A stretch of 64,000 bases of DNA. It comes from an uncultured Porphyromonadaceae bacterium. GTDB taxonomy: Bacteria > Bacteroidota > Bacteroidia > Bacteroidales > Muribaculaceae. The translations under genes and the position numbers were made by a program. Location of the stretch: contig CABUVO010000010.1 in the NCBI GenBank assembly GCA_902495075.1, positions 1-64,000 on the forward strand, in the 5' to 3' direction. Shown one piece after another: positions 1 to 8,095 of this stretch. The notes beneath the pieces are model-generated. The model had not been told where the DNA came from. It did not search any database and saw only the letters and a list, made by a program, of their open reading frames with translations. The number at the start of each line of letters is the position of its first letter. The first letter of the stretch is position 1.

Positions 1-76
1 ATTAGTTAATGCATATTTTTAGAGGATTTTCGAGGGATTTATGGGAATTCAGGAAGGAGCAATGCGGGCATTGTGA
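1..76 (-). repeat. Dispersed ~75-bp repeat, copy 1
   Basis: The first 76 bases, read on the minus strand, align over about 74 positions with 22332-22405 on the plus strand. I estimate roughly three quarters identity, with an 18-base identical core (CATAAATCCCTCGAAAAT; 26-43 here, 22365-22382 there). This copy may continue left of the window. No open reading frame covers it. The function is unknown. Confidence 0.6.
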
Positions 77-116
77 CTGACTGAAATCGCTTAAATCACC
101 GGAAAGACGCAAAAAG

Positions 117-138
117 ATGTATTGACTAATCAATACAT
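117..138. promoter_or_regulatory. Palindrome upstream of the first gene, possible operator
   Basis: Two perfect 9-bp arms (ATGTATTGA and TCAATACAT) flank the 4-base centre CTAA. The palindrome lies 44 bases before the start codon at 182 and just before TAATTTCG (143-150), which is one base off the Bacteroidetes -7 box TAnnTTTG. A repressor bound there could block the promoter. It has no T-tract, so a terminator is less likely. The operator role is inferred. Confidence 0.3.
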
Positions 139-181
139 TAAATAATTTCGATGTCATACTTAACCTAACAGAAACATCTTT

Positions 182-1258
182 ATGTCCTTCAAACGGCTTT
201 TATCACTCGACATAATGCGAGGCATGACCATAGTTTGTATGATCATAGTCAATAATGGCGGTGGTCCTGACAATTACATGCATCTGGAGCATAGTGAATG
301 GAACGGCATCACAGTGTGTGATCTTGTATTTCCCTTCTTTCTTTTCATAATGGGTATGACCACTTATCTCTCACTTGGCAAGAGGAACTTCGATCGTTCT
401 TCATCAACTATACGCAAGATATTGAAACGCACGATACTTATTTTATTTATCGGGTGGGCGATACATTGGTTTGCCAATGTATGCTACGGCAAGGGATGGC
501 TCGATTTCGGACATTTGCGCCTCACGGGAGTGTTGACCCGAATCGCACTTTGTTATGGAATTGTGTCATTTATGGCACTGTATATGAGCCGCAGGACTAT
601 GGCTATCACGGCAGGAATCTTGCTGGCTGTGTATGGCACTATGCTATTGCTTTATAACGGATATGCTAATGACACAACAAACATCAATGCTTTGATTGAT
701 CGATGGCTTCTTCCGGAAGGACATCTCTATACCAAAAGGCCGGTTGATCCGGAAGGTGTGCTTGGCACTATTCCCTCTGTGGCGCATACGATCATCGGTT
801 TCTGTTGCGGAGCGATATTGATGAAGAAAGAGAGGCTCGATGCACGTCTGTTGCAGCTTTTTGTGGTGGCGATGTTGCTGATGGTTGGAGGCTTTATCCT
901 CAGCGGGATATTGCCAGAGAACAAGCGTATCTGGAGTCCGAGTTATGTATTGATAACCTGCGGAATGGCAGCGGCACTTCTTTCCACAATCTCATATTTC
1001 ACTGACATCAAAGGGTATCGCAAGGGTTGGACATTCTTTGAGGCATTCGGTGTGAATCCACTGTTCCTGTATGTGCTTGGCGACATTGCCGGCATAGTGC
1101 TCGGAGCCACTCATGCCAAGCGTCCGATATACGAATGGATATTAGGCTGCAGTCAAATTCCGGAGCTTGCATCCGCCATCTATGCAGTGTCGTTGATGCT
1201 CGTATGCGGAGCTGTGGCTTACCCTCTCTACCGTCGCCGCATCTACATCAAAATTTAA
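182..1258 (+). CDS. Polytopic membrane acyltransferase, HGSNAT/NagX-like (DUF5009/DUF1624)
   Basis: This 358-residue integral membrane protein resembles the heparan-alpha-glucosaminide N-acetyltransferase family. The N-terminus carries the family's LSLDIMRGMTI segment followed by a helix around DLVFPFFLFIMG. About ten hydrophobic segments follow, with the C-terminal residues basic. Family members are thought to move acetyl groups across the inner membrane onto amino sugars. Bacteroidales copies often lie near glycan-degradation genes, which fits the fucosidase 5 kb downstream. The ATG at 182 is used because the conserved motif begins eight residues later. The gene ends 9 bases before the next reading frame begins, so co-transcription is possible. 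The substrate cannot be read from the sequence. Confidence 0.8.
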   Translation: MSFKRLLSLDIMRGMTIVCMIIVNNGGGPDNYMHLEHSEWNGITVCDLVFPFFLFIMGMTTYLSLGKRNFDRSSSTIRKILKRTILILFIGWAIHWFANVCYGKGWLDFGHLRLTGVLTRIALCYGIVSFMALYMSRRTMAITAGILLAVYGTMLLLYNGYANDTTNINALIDRWLLPEGHLYTKRPVDPEGVLGTIPSVAHTIIGFCCGAILMKKERLDARLLQLFVVAMLLMVGGFILSGILPENKRIWSPSYVLITCGMAAALLSTISYFTDIKGYRKGWTFFEAFGVNPLFLYVLGDIAGIVLGATHAKRPIYEWILGCSQIPELASAIYAVSLMLVCGAVAYPLYRRRIYIKI

Positions 1259-1294
1259 ATAACTGTAATGTACACTAATTCCGGCACTGTTTTA

Positions 1295-4159
1295 ATGGGT
1301 AGATTTTTAAGACATGTATGTAACTTTTTAATAGTGATCTTGATAGTATCCTTCAATTGTATTGGGGCATTGGGGGAGGAGGTGCGTACTATTATTCAAC
1401 AGGGACATCTTATATTAGATTATGATGTGTCGGCTGACGGTAAATATGTGGTATCAGTGGATGGAACCTCAATAGCCTTGTGGGATCTTGAAAAACGGCG
1501 TATAATAAAACTGATTTCATACCTAAACGACAGTAGGGTAAGGTTTCATCCAATCAAATCGGATGTGGTGTACATTGCTTCACCCTCGGCGGGAGTTCCC
1601 GATGATCGGAAATTCTTCGGTCTGAATCTTTTCACCGGAGAGCACAGTGGTTTTGTTCTCGGAAAGGATCTTCCCAAAAGGAGAAGCTATCACGATGATT
1701 ATATTTTAAAACTTCAAAACGGTAAAATAAATATCAAATCAAGAAAATCCCGCCAAGAGATAGGATCTCTCAATGGATTCAGAAACATCTTCTCTTACGG
1801 CGGAATGGCGATAGGAGACAGCGACAGTCTTGTTTTTATTGCCGGTCAGTATCCGGTTATCTGGGATATACGCAATTGTAAGGTGGCAGCCACAATTGAT
1901 TATCGTAAACATTTAAAAGCAAATCCGGATCTGACATTCCCTACTCATTCCGGTGTGCCGGTATTTAAGGATTACAAGCCCGACCGTGGCGTGGACAATT
2001 TTCATTATGGTTACCAGGATCATTTTCACTGCATGGCAAATGGTAAAGGGCTTTTCTGGATGGGAAGTTTCGATAACCGTATTACCTTGTGGAATTCACA
2101 TGGTGTCTTAATCTATACTCATTTCACAGAAAAGGCACCGGTATATGGTATATCAAGACTCGGAAAGAATTTTGTAGCGACTACGTTCCGGGGAGTGAGC
2201 ATGGGTAATATAGAGGATAAGTCTCTGAAAAGAATCCCTGAATATAACGAAACTGATGATTTTCAACCCACATATGCCGTGACACCTCCATTCCGGGGTA
2301 ATAGATTCGCCACCGTGTGCCATACCGAGTTGAGTTTCGGGGAACTGCGAATGGGAACTTTTGGCAAACCGGGAGAGGGAGAGAAGCTCCTGAGCGTCGG
2401 ATGGCCTCTTAACGGAGTATCGGTTTCTCCCGATGAAAACCGTCTTCTCGCGCACGGACAGATGGCACTCTTGAGAGAGGTGTCAATAGATGATGCTCCG
2501 TTGAAACCGGTGAAATATAATACCGACAGTTTGAGTCTTGGAGTGATATGGAGCTCCGCCTATCTTGATAATTCAAGGTTTGCGACTGCGAGCCAAGGCG
2601 GGGAAGTGACGTTCTGGACTTCCGGATGCCTGACACCTCGTAAAGTAGTTCGCAAGCATTTTGACCAGGCGCTGAATGCACGATTGACGCACAACGGAAA
2701 ATTCCTGATAACTTCTGACCAGCAGGGAGCAATAACACTGTGGGATGCGGTTGCGGAGAAGGAAGTTGTATCTGCATACGCATTCAATCAGGGGAAAGAT
2801 TATATTTTCATTACTCCTGACAATTATTACAAGGGCACCAAGGGGAGTTTTGAGGGGGTACATTTCTCACGTGGAATGGAAGTTTTCCCTCTTGAACAGT
2901 TTGATTTGCGTTATAACAGACCGGATATAGTGCTGGAGAGGCTGGGAGTTCCTAAGGAGGAGACTGAGCCTTATCGACAAGCGTGGCTTAAGAGGTTGCG
3001 GAGAATGAAATATACAGAGGATATGCTTTCGGGAGAACTTCACGCCCCGGAGGTTGCGATAAACAATGAGAGGGATTTAGAGGGCATCACGGCTGAACGG
3101 ATTCTTCCTGTAGATGTGACGGTTACAGATTCCAAGTACACACTAAACAAATTCTTTGTAAACCTCAACGGAGTGCCATTGCTTGGAAAGAACGGAAGGG
3201 ACATCAGTGCGCGTAAAAGCAGAAATTACTCTACTAAAATTGATGTGGAACTCTGCGAGGGGAACAATACGATAGAGATTTTTGCCATTAATAGCAAAGG
3301 CGTGGAGTCTTATCGCAAGACAGTGGAGGTAGTCTGCGAGCCTCCGGAGAAATCCCAACGCAAGCTTTATGTGGTGGCAGTCGGTGTGTCGCAATATGCA
3401 GACCCTCAATTTAATCTTGAATATGCAGCCAAAGATGCGAGGGATATATCATCGCTATTTCATGGCAATGTGGAGACATTCCTGCTCACAGATAAAGAGT
3501 TTACGCCTGCATCATTAAAAAGAATATCTGAATTTTTCTCTAAAGCGAAGCGGGATGATGCCGTGGTTTTATTCTATGCCGGGCATGGCTTGCTCGACAA
3601 TGATCTCAATTATTATCTCAGCCATTCTTCAATAGATTTCAACAATCCGAATTCCAATGGCATCGCATATGATGATTTCGAGAATATTCTGGAAAATGTG
3701 AAGGCAATCAACAGACTTTGTCTTGTGGATGCATGTCATTCAGGAGAAATCGACAAGGAGGATTACCTCGCGGAGAATGTAACGAAAATTGAGGGAAAGG
3801 TGAAGTTCCGGTCGGCGGGTGCAGGTGCACGTAAACTTAAAGGACATGGAGTGGCACTCACCCAGGCTCTTTTCAATGAACTGTTCGTGGATATACGCTG
3901 GGGGATTGGAGCCACAGTGGTTTCATCTGCCGGAGGAATGGAAGCGGCAATGGAAGGGCAGGAATGGAATAACGGACTTTTCACCTGGTGCCTGAAAAAG
4001 GGTTTGACAGACGGATCGGCAGATTTAAATGGTGATTCACGGGTGTCTGTTTCCGAACTTGGGGAATATCTGTGCACCCGAGTGAATATCCTTTCTGACG
4101 GCAAGCAGGTTCCAACAATGAGAGCGCAGAACAATCGTAATGATTTTTACATTAACTAA
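1295..4159 (+). CDS. Secreted WD40-repeat protein with C-terminal caspase (C14) domain
   Basis: An exported caspase-family peptidase. I prefer the ATG at 1295, which gives a clean signal peptide (MGRFLRHVCNFL then a hydrophobic run); an in-frame ATG at 1268 adds nine residues. Residues about 30-560 look like WD40/beta-propeller repeats (for example IALWDLEKR, ITLWDAVAEKE). A short beta-rich linker follows. The caspase-like domain covers about 690-950. The catalytic dyad is visible: His in YAGHG at about residue 764 and Cys in DACHSG at about 814. Residues DLNGDSRVSVSEL near the end resemble a calcium-binding loop. The TPR/Sel1 gene starts 35 bases downstream and probably shares its transcript. 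The target substrate is unknown. Export rather than a cytoplasmic location argues against a simple abortive-infection role. Confidence 0.78.
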   Translation: MGRFLRHVCNFLIVILIVSFNCIGALGEEVRTIIQQGHLILDYDVSADGKYVVSVDGTSIALWDLEKRRIIKLISYLNDSRVRFHPIKSDVVYIASPSAGVPDDRKFFGLNLFTGEHSGFVLGKDLPKRRSYHDDYILKLQNGKINIKSRKSRQEIGSLNGFRNIFSYGGMAIGDSDSLVFIAGQYPVIWDIRNCKVAATIDYRKHLKANPDLTFPTHSGVPVFKDYKPDRGVDNFHYGYQDHFHCMANGKGLFWMGSFDNRITLWNSHGVLIYTHFTEKAPVYGISRLGKNFVATTFRGVSMGNIEDKSLKRIPEYNETDDFQPTYAVTPPFRGNRFATVCHTELSFGELRMGTFGKPGEGEKLLSVGWPLNGVSVSPDENRLLAHGQMALLREVSIDDAPLKPVKYNTDSLSLGVIWSSAYLDNSRFATASQGGEVTFWTSGCLTPRKVVRKHFDQALNARLTHNGKFLITSDQQGAITLWDAVAEKEVVSAYAFNQGKDYIFITPDNYYKGTKGSFEGVHFSRGMEVFPLEQFDLRYNRPDIVLERLGVPKEETEPYRQAWLKRLRRMKYTEDMLSGELHAPEVAINNERDLEGITAERILPVDVTVTDSKYTLNKFFVNLNGVPLLGKNGRDISARKSRNYSTKIDVELCEGNNTIEIFAINSKGVESYRKTVEVVCEPPEKSQRKLYVVAVGVSQYADPQFNLEYAAKDARDISSLFHGNVETFLLTDKEFTPASLKRISEFFSKAKRDDAVVLFYAGHGLLDNDLNYYLSHSSIDFNNPNSNGIAYDDFENILENVKAINRLCLVDACHSGEIDKEDYLAENVTKIEGKVKFRSAGAGARKLKGHGVALTQALFNELFVDIRWGIGATVVSSAGGMEAAMEGQEWNNGLFTWCLKKGLTDGSADLNGDSRVSVSELGEYLCTRVNILSDGKQVPTMRAQNNRNDFYIN

Positions 4160-4194
4160 GAAGCTTTTTTACAGCTTCTAAATTATTCAGGATT

Positions 4195-5907
4195 ATGAAG
4201 AAGATTATTATCATTATATTGGTATTAACCATGTCTTTATCGGTGTCTCGGTCGTATGGCGGGGTGAATTCCGATAAGGTTGCAAATGCTCTTTCCGAAT
4301 ATGTCAAATTGCGTAAAAAGAAAAAATACGAAGAAGCTTCCGAGCAACTCTCATATGCCAAACGGGTAGCTTTGGATATCTACACGACCGATTTGTCGAA
4401 ACCGCAAAAGGCGATTGTGGGGTATCTTTATCTTCTTGATCTCCGAAGACAAGGTAAAAAAGGAAGCCCTCTCTTCCATGCGGCCAGCGATGTTTGTGTG
4501 CGTGGACAGGAACCCGGACAAGGGATTGCGGATTATTCTATCGGTTTTGCCACAGCTGATGCCCGTTTTCAGATGGGGAAAGGTGCCAAGACGGAATACA
4601 AGGGGATATATTATCTTCAGGCTTATACGATGTTGCTGATGCTGGAACAAATGGAGGCAAAATATTCTCCGGCATGGAAAGACATTTTTGATGCTGCCGG
4701 GTTTGAAGTGTCAGCGTCTGCTACGAAGAAACTTCTTGCGGAGGTGCTTGATACGATCGGCAACATCCGGGGCGAAACTTGGTTCCGCAACGCCTGCACG
4801 GCAGTAGATAATAAGGATATAAAAATGCGAGAGGCACTGGCACAGACATGCATTAATTTTGCTAAAAAGTATAGTTATACGGATGCTGAGGCATTAGAGG
4901 GATTCGTATATGAACATGGGAAATTAGGGGAAAAGAATGAGCATAAGGCGGATTCCTTATATGCGGTTGCTGCTGCTAACGGAAGCGTATGGGGGAGCAT
5001 GCAACATGCGTTGCGTCTCTATAAGAAAGACAAATATGAAGATGCTCTTTCAATTGTGGAAAAATATAGAAACGATCCTAAATTCTCAAACGAAGGTGGC
5101 AACTTTCTGATGGGGTTGCTGATAGAGCAGAAGGTGGTGAAAAATGCCGGTCCTAAAGATGCATTGAAATATTATACAGCTAATAATGAGAAATGTCGGT
5201 GGAATCTATGGAAAAAGGACGCTCAAAGAAGGATCCAGGCGATTGAGAAAGCTGCAATTGACGCAGATGTGAAAAATATGGTAGCTGCTAATGGTCCGGT
5301 ATCGAAATGGAAGGGGAGGGAGCTTGCAGCTGTGGCTGAAAGCTACGAGCGGCTCGGGGAAAAAGAAAGTGGAGAAAAATATAGATTTCTTGCTGCTGAA
5401 AAAGGACATCCACGCTCTGTAAATATCTGCGCCGTGAAGATGTATGACAAAGCGCGTAAGAAGGTTGGAGAAAATGATGAGGAGCTACTTAAGAAAATGG
5501 CACACCTGCTGCTGGCAAATGAAAAAGGTATGTATCTTCCAACGCTCTATAATCTTGTAATAGTATATACTTACGGCTATGGTGTGACTCCGGATCATGA
5601 CAAAGCTAAGAAATATTTTGAACAGTATCTTTCGTACGTGGAGGATGAAAATCCCGGAGATTACGATAAGAATGAGTTCCTGGGCACAATCAGCGGTATA
5701 GCCTATGATCACGAATCCACTTTCAAGGGTGCAGATCTTAAGGCAATGCTTGAAAAATTCGATAAACCGGGGGCACTCTTCAATTGGGCGCGTTATCGCG
5801 AACATGATTCACGTCCCGAAGTATGGCAGTATTTCTATCGCAGAGCCGCTTCTTTGGGATCCGAGAAAGCTGCCTCGCGCCTGCGTCAACTCAATCTGTC
5901 GTTATAA
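4195..5907 (+). CDS. Secreted Sel1/TPR-type repeat protein
   Basis: A 570-residue protein with an N-terminal signal peptide (hydrophobic core about residues 4-18, then SRSYGG). The rest is all-alpha. Sel1-like segments are visible, such as ALEGFVYEHGKLGEKNEHKADSLYAVAAANGS and YGYGVTPDHDKAKKYFEQYL. These repeats usually form a superhelical scaffold for protein-protein contacts. It follows the WD40-caspase gene by 35 bases on the same strand, so the two may form a sensor/protease-scaffold pair; that link is inference from position only. No catalytic motif was seen. Confidence 0.7.
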   Translation: MKKIIIIILVLTMSLSVSRSYGGVNSDKVANALSEYVKLRKKKKYEEASEQLSYAKRVALDIYTTDLSKPQKAIVGYLYLLDLRRQGKKGSPLFHAASDVCVRGQEPGQGIADYSIGFATADARFQMGKGAKTEYKGIYYLQAYTMLLMLEQMEAKYSPAWKDIFDAAGFEVSASATKKLLAEVLDTIGNIRGETWFRNACTAVDNKDIKMREALAQTCINFAKKYSYTDAEALEGFVYEHGKLGEKNEHKADSLYAVAAANGSVWGSMQHALRLYKKDKYEDALSIVEKYRNDPKFSNEGGNFLMGLLIEQKVVKNAGPKDALKYYTANNEKCRWNLWKKDAQRRIQAIEKAAIDADVKNMVAANGPVSKWKGRELAAVAESYERLGEKESGEKYRFLAAEKGHPRSVNICAVKMYDKARKKVGENDEELLKKMAHLLLANEKGMYLPTLYNLVIVYTYGYGVTPDHDKAKKYFEQYLSYVEDENPGDYDKNEFLGTISGIAYDHESTFKGADLKAMLEKFDKPGALFNWARYREHDSRPEVWQYFYRRAASLGSEKAASRLRQLNLSL

Positions 5908-5941
5908 GTTAAATTCAAATATTGGATATTGAGTGATCCGG

Positions 5942-5973
5942 TTTGGATATGTGGAATTTGTGTATTACATTTG
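5942..5973 (+). promoter_or_regulatory. Bacteroidetes-type promoter for the fucosidase gene
   Basis: TTTG (5942-5945), a 20-base spacer and TACATTTG (5966-5973) match the Bacteroidetes sigma consensus TTTG-N19/20-TAnnTTTG exactly. Transcription should begin near 5980, about 17 bases before the ATG at 5997. Confidence 0.65.
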
Positions 5974-5996
5974 TAAGTAATTATTAAGAATTGTTT

Positions 5997-7304
5997 ATGA
6001 GCAAAGGATTTATCTTCGGTATTGTGGCAGTTATAGCCGCATTTTTTCCTGCTGTGGCAAAGAGTGAGGAATACGTTCCTTCTCAGGAAGTGAGGCAGAG
6101 TCAGGAGGAATTTGCTGCCGACAGGTTCGGCATCTTCATTCATTGGGGAATTTACAGTATGTATGCCAGAGGAGAGTGGTATCTCAATAACGGTCCGTTG
6201 CATTCGGAATATTCGAAGGCTGCACGCGGATTTTATCCCGCGGATTTCAATGCAGATGAATGGGTGTCGGCAATAAAAGATTCGGGCGCTAAGTATATTT
6301 GCTTCACAACACGCCATCATGATGGATTTTCAATGTTCAAGACAGCGGAAAGTGATTATAACATAGTGGACGGCACTCCTTTCAAACGCGATGTTCTGAA
6401 GGAACTTGCAGATGCTTGCCATAAACAAGATATTAAACTGCATCTTTATTATTCTCATCTTGACTGGGGACGACAGGATTATCCGCAAGGTAGAACCGGT
6501 CATACAACAGGTAGGGATTCCTTGGTGAATGACTGGAAATCATATTATGGTTTCATGAATCGCCAGCTCACCGAATTATTGACAAATTATGGACCGGTCA
6601 GGGCTATATGGTTTGATGGCTGGTGGGATCATGATGAAGACAAGGTGCCGTTTGATTGGGAATTGCCTCAGCAATATGCCATGATTCATAATTTACAGCC
6701 AGGATGTTTGATCGGCAACAATCATCATATGCCACCTTTTCCCGGCGAAGATATTCAGATATTCGAACGAGACGTTCCCGGAGAGAACACTGCCGGATAC
6801 AGCGGTAACAATGGAATCAGCAATCTTCCTCTTGAAACTTGCCAGACGATGAATGGCATGTGGGGTTACAAAGTTCAGGACACAGATTATAAGGATTCGC
6901 GCACACTTATACGCTATCTTGTGAAAACAGCCGGAATGGGTGCTAATCTGCTTCTTAACATTGGTCCGCAGCCTAATGGAGAATTACCTGCCGTTTCAAT
7001 TGAGAGGCTGCGGGATATGGGCAAATGGATGCGAGCGAACGGAGAAACAATCTATGGCACACAGGGATCACCATTTAAACCTCAATCATGGGGCACAGCC
7101 ACAACCAAGGGGAATCGCCTTTTCCTTCATGTGATGACTCCGGATGCAAATGAAGTGTTTGTGCCATATACTGCGAAAATCAAGGGTGTAAAAGAATTTT
7201 CCGGCAAGGGAAAGCTGAAATATAAGAAATCAAAAGATGGATTCACAGTATCGTTGCCGTCGATTCCGGATTGTGATGACTATATTATAGAAGTTGAGAT
7301 ATGA
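5997..7304 (+). CDS. Alpha-L-fucosidase, glycoside hydrolase family 29
   Basis: A secreted exo-fucosidase of 435 residues that would release L-fucose from host or dietary glycans. It has a signal peptide ending near residue 22 (PAVAKSEE), then the GH29 barrel: DRFGIFIHWGIYS, TTRHHDGFSMF and YYSHLDWG. AIWFDGWWDH carries the likely nucleophile Asp at residue 207. The C-terminal beta domain is short (residues about 350-435), so no extra carbohydrate-binding module is present. The ATG at 5997 is chosen over an upstream in-frame TTG at 5991 because it fits the signal peptide and the promoter. Its stop codon overlaps the cutC start (ATGA), so the two genes are translationally coupled. Confidence 0.92.
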   Translation: MSKGFIFGIVAVIAAFFPAVAKSEEYVPSQEVRQSQEEFAADRFGIFIHWGIYSMYARGEWYLNNGPLHSEYSKAARGFYPADFNADEWVSAIKDSGAKYICFTTRHHDGFSMFKTAESDYNIVDGTPFKRDVLKELADACHKQDIKLHLYYSHLDWGRQDYPQGRTGHTTGRDSLVNDWKSYYGFMNRQLTELLTNYGPVRAIWFDGWWDHDEDKVPFDWELPQQYAMIHNLQPGCLIGNNHHMPPFPGEDIQIFERDVPGENTAGYSGNNGISNLPLETCQTMNGMWGYKVQDTDYKDSRTLIRYLVKTAGMGANLLLNIGPQPNGELPAVSIERLRDMGKWMRANGETIYGTQGSPFKPQSWGTATTKGNRLFLHVMTPDANEVFVPYTAKIKGVKEFSGKGKLKYKKSKDGFTVSLPSIPDCDDYIIEVEI

Positions 7305-8071
7305 TACTCGAAATATGTTGTGCCGATATTGACAGTGCAGGTGAGGCTATAAGCGGTGGTGCAGACAGGATAGAACTTTGCAGTGCTCTTGAGGCAGGAG
7401 GTGTGACGCCATCTGCGGGATTGATTGAGCAGACGCTGTGGAAGAGCCGCCGTAGGCTTAATCCGATCCCCGTCAATATCCTTGTGCGACCTCGTCCTGG
7501 AGATTTTCTTTATAGCGACAAGGAACTGATGCAATGTGTGCAGGATACGGCATATGCCGTAGGAGCGCAAGTGGATGGTATCGTGTTCGGAGCGTTGACT
7601 GCAGATGGAGAGGTTGACGAATATGCCTGTGAGAAAGTGCTGGATGCCATAAGACAATCGGTGTCCGGAAATCAGAAAGTGACAACAACTTTCCATCGTG
7701 CGTTTGATCTCTGCCGGGATCCGTTTGAAGCATTGGAAGTGATAATAAAGCTTGGGTTTGACAGAATCCTTACTTCCGGACAAGCCGCTACAGCCGAAGA
7801 TGGCATCACGCTTCTTGCCGAGCTGCAAAAACGCGCTAAAGGGCGTATCTCGATAATGCCGGGTGCTGGAGTGTCTCCTTCCAATATATGTAAGATTGTA
7901 AATGCGACAGGTGTGACAGAGATTCATGCCTCAGCCAAAATAAAGGTTGAGAGCCGGATGCGGTTCCGCCGGGAAGGTATAGGGATGGGAACCGGCGATG
8001 CGGATGAATATGCTCGTTACGCCACCTCCGGTGACATTGTAAAAAAACTGAAAGAGGAACTTGATAAATAG
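7301..8071 (+). CDS. cutC: CutC family protein (copper homeostasis protein CutC)
   Basis: A 256-residue cytoplasmic TIM-barrel protein of the CutC family. It shows the family's opening (ILEICCADIDSAGEAISGGADRIELCSAL), the VNILVRPRPGDFLYSD segment, TFHRAFDLCRDP and TSGQAATAEDGI. The length is normal for the family. The name reflects an old copper-sensitivity phenotype in E. coli; the biochemical role is uncertain. Coupling to a fucosidase by a 4-base overlap is seen in other Bacteroidales as far as I know and hints at a sugar-linked role, but that is inference. Confidence 0.9.
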   Translation: MILEICCADIDSAGEAISGGADRIELCSALEAGGVTPSAGLIEQTLWKSRRRLNPIPVNILVRPRPGDFLYSDKELMQCVQDTAYAVGAQVDGIVFGALTADGEVDEYACEKVLDAIRQSVSGNQKVTTTFHRAFDLCRDPFEALEVIIKLGFDRILTSGQAATAEDGITLLAELQKRAKGRISIMPGAGVSPSNICKIVNATGVTEIHASAKIKVESRMRFRREGIGMGTGDADEYARYATSGDIVKKLKEELDK

Positions 8072-8095
8072 ATGTCTTAAAAATAGATTTACGGA

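Noticed and set aside
2409..2863. Several minus-strand ORFs inside the WD40-caspase gene
   Set aside because: They overlap each other and a well-supported coding frame and have no recognisable domain.
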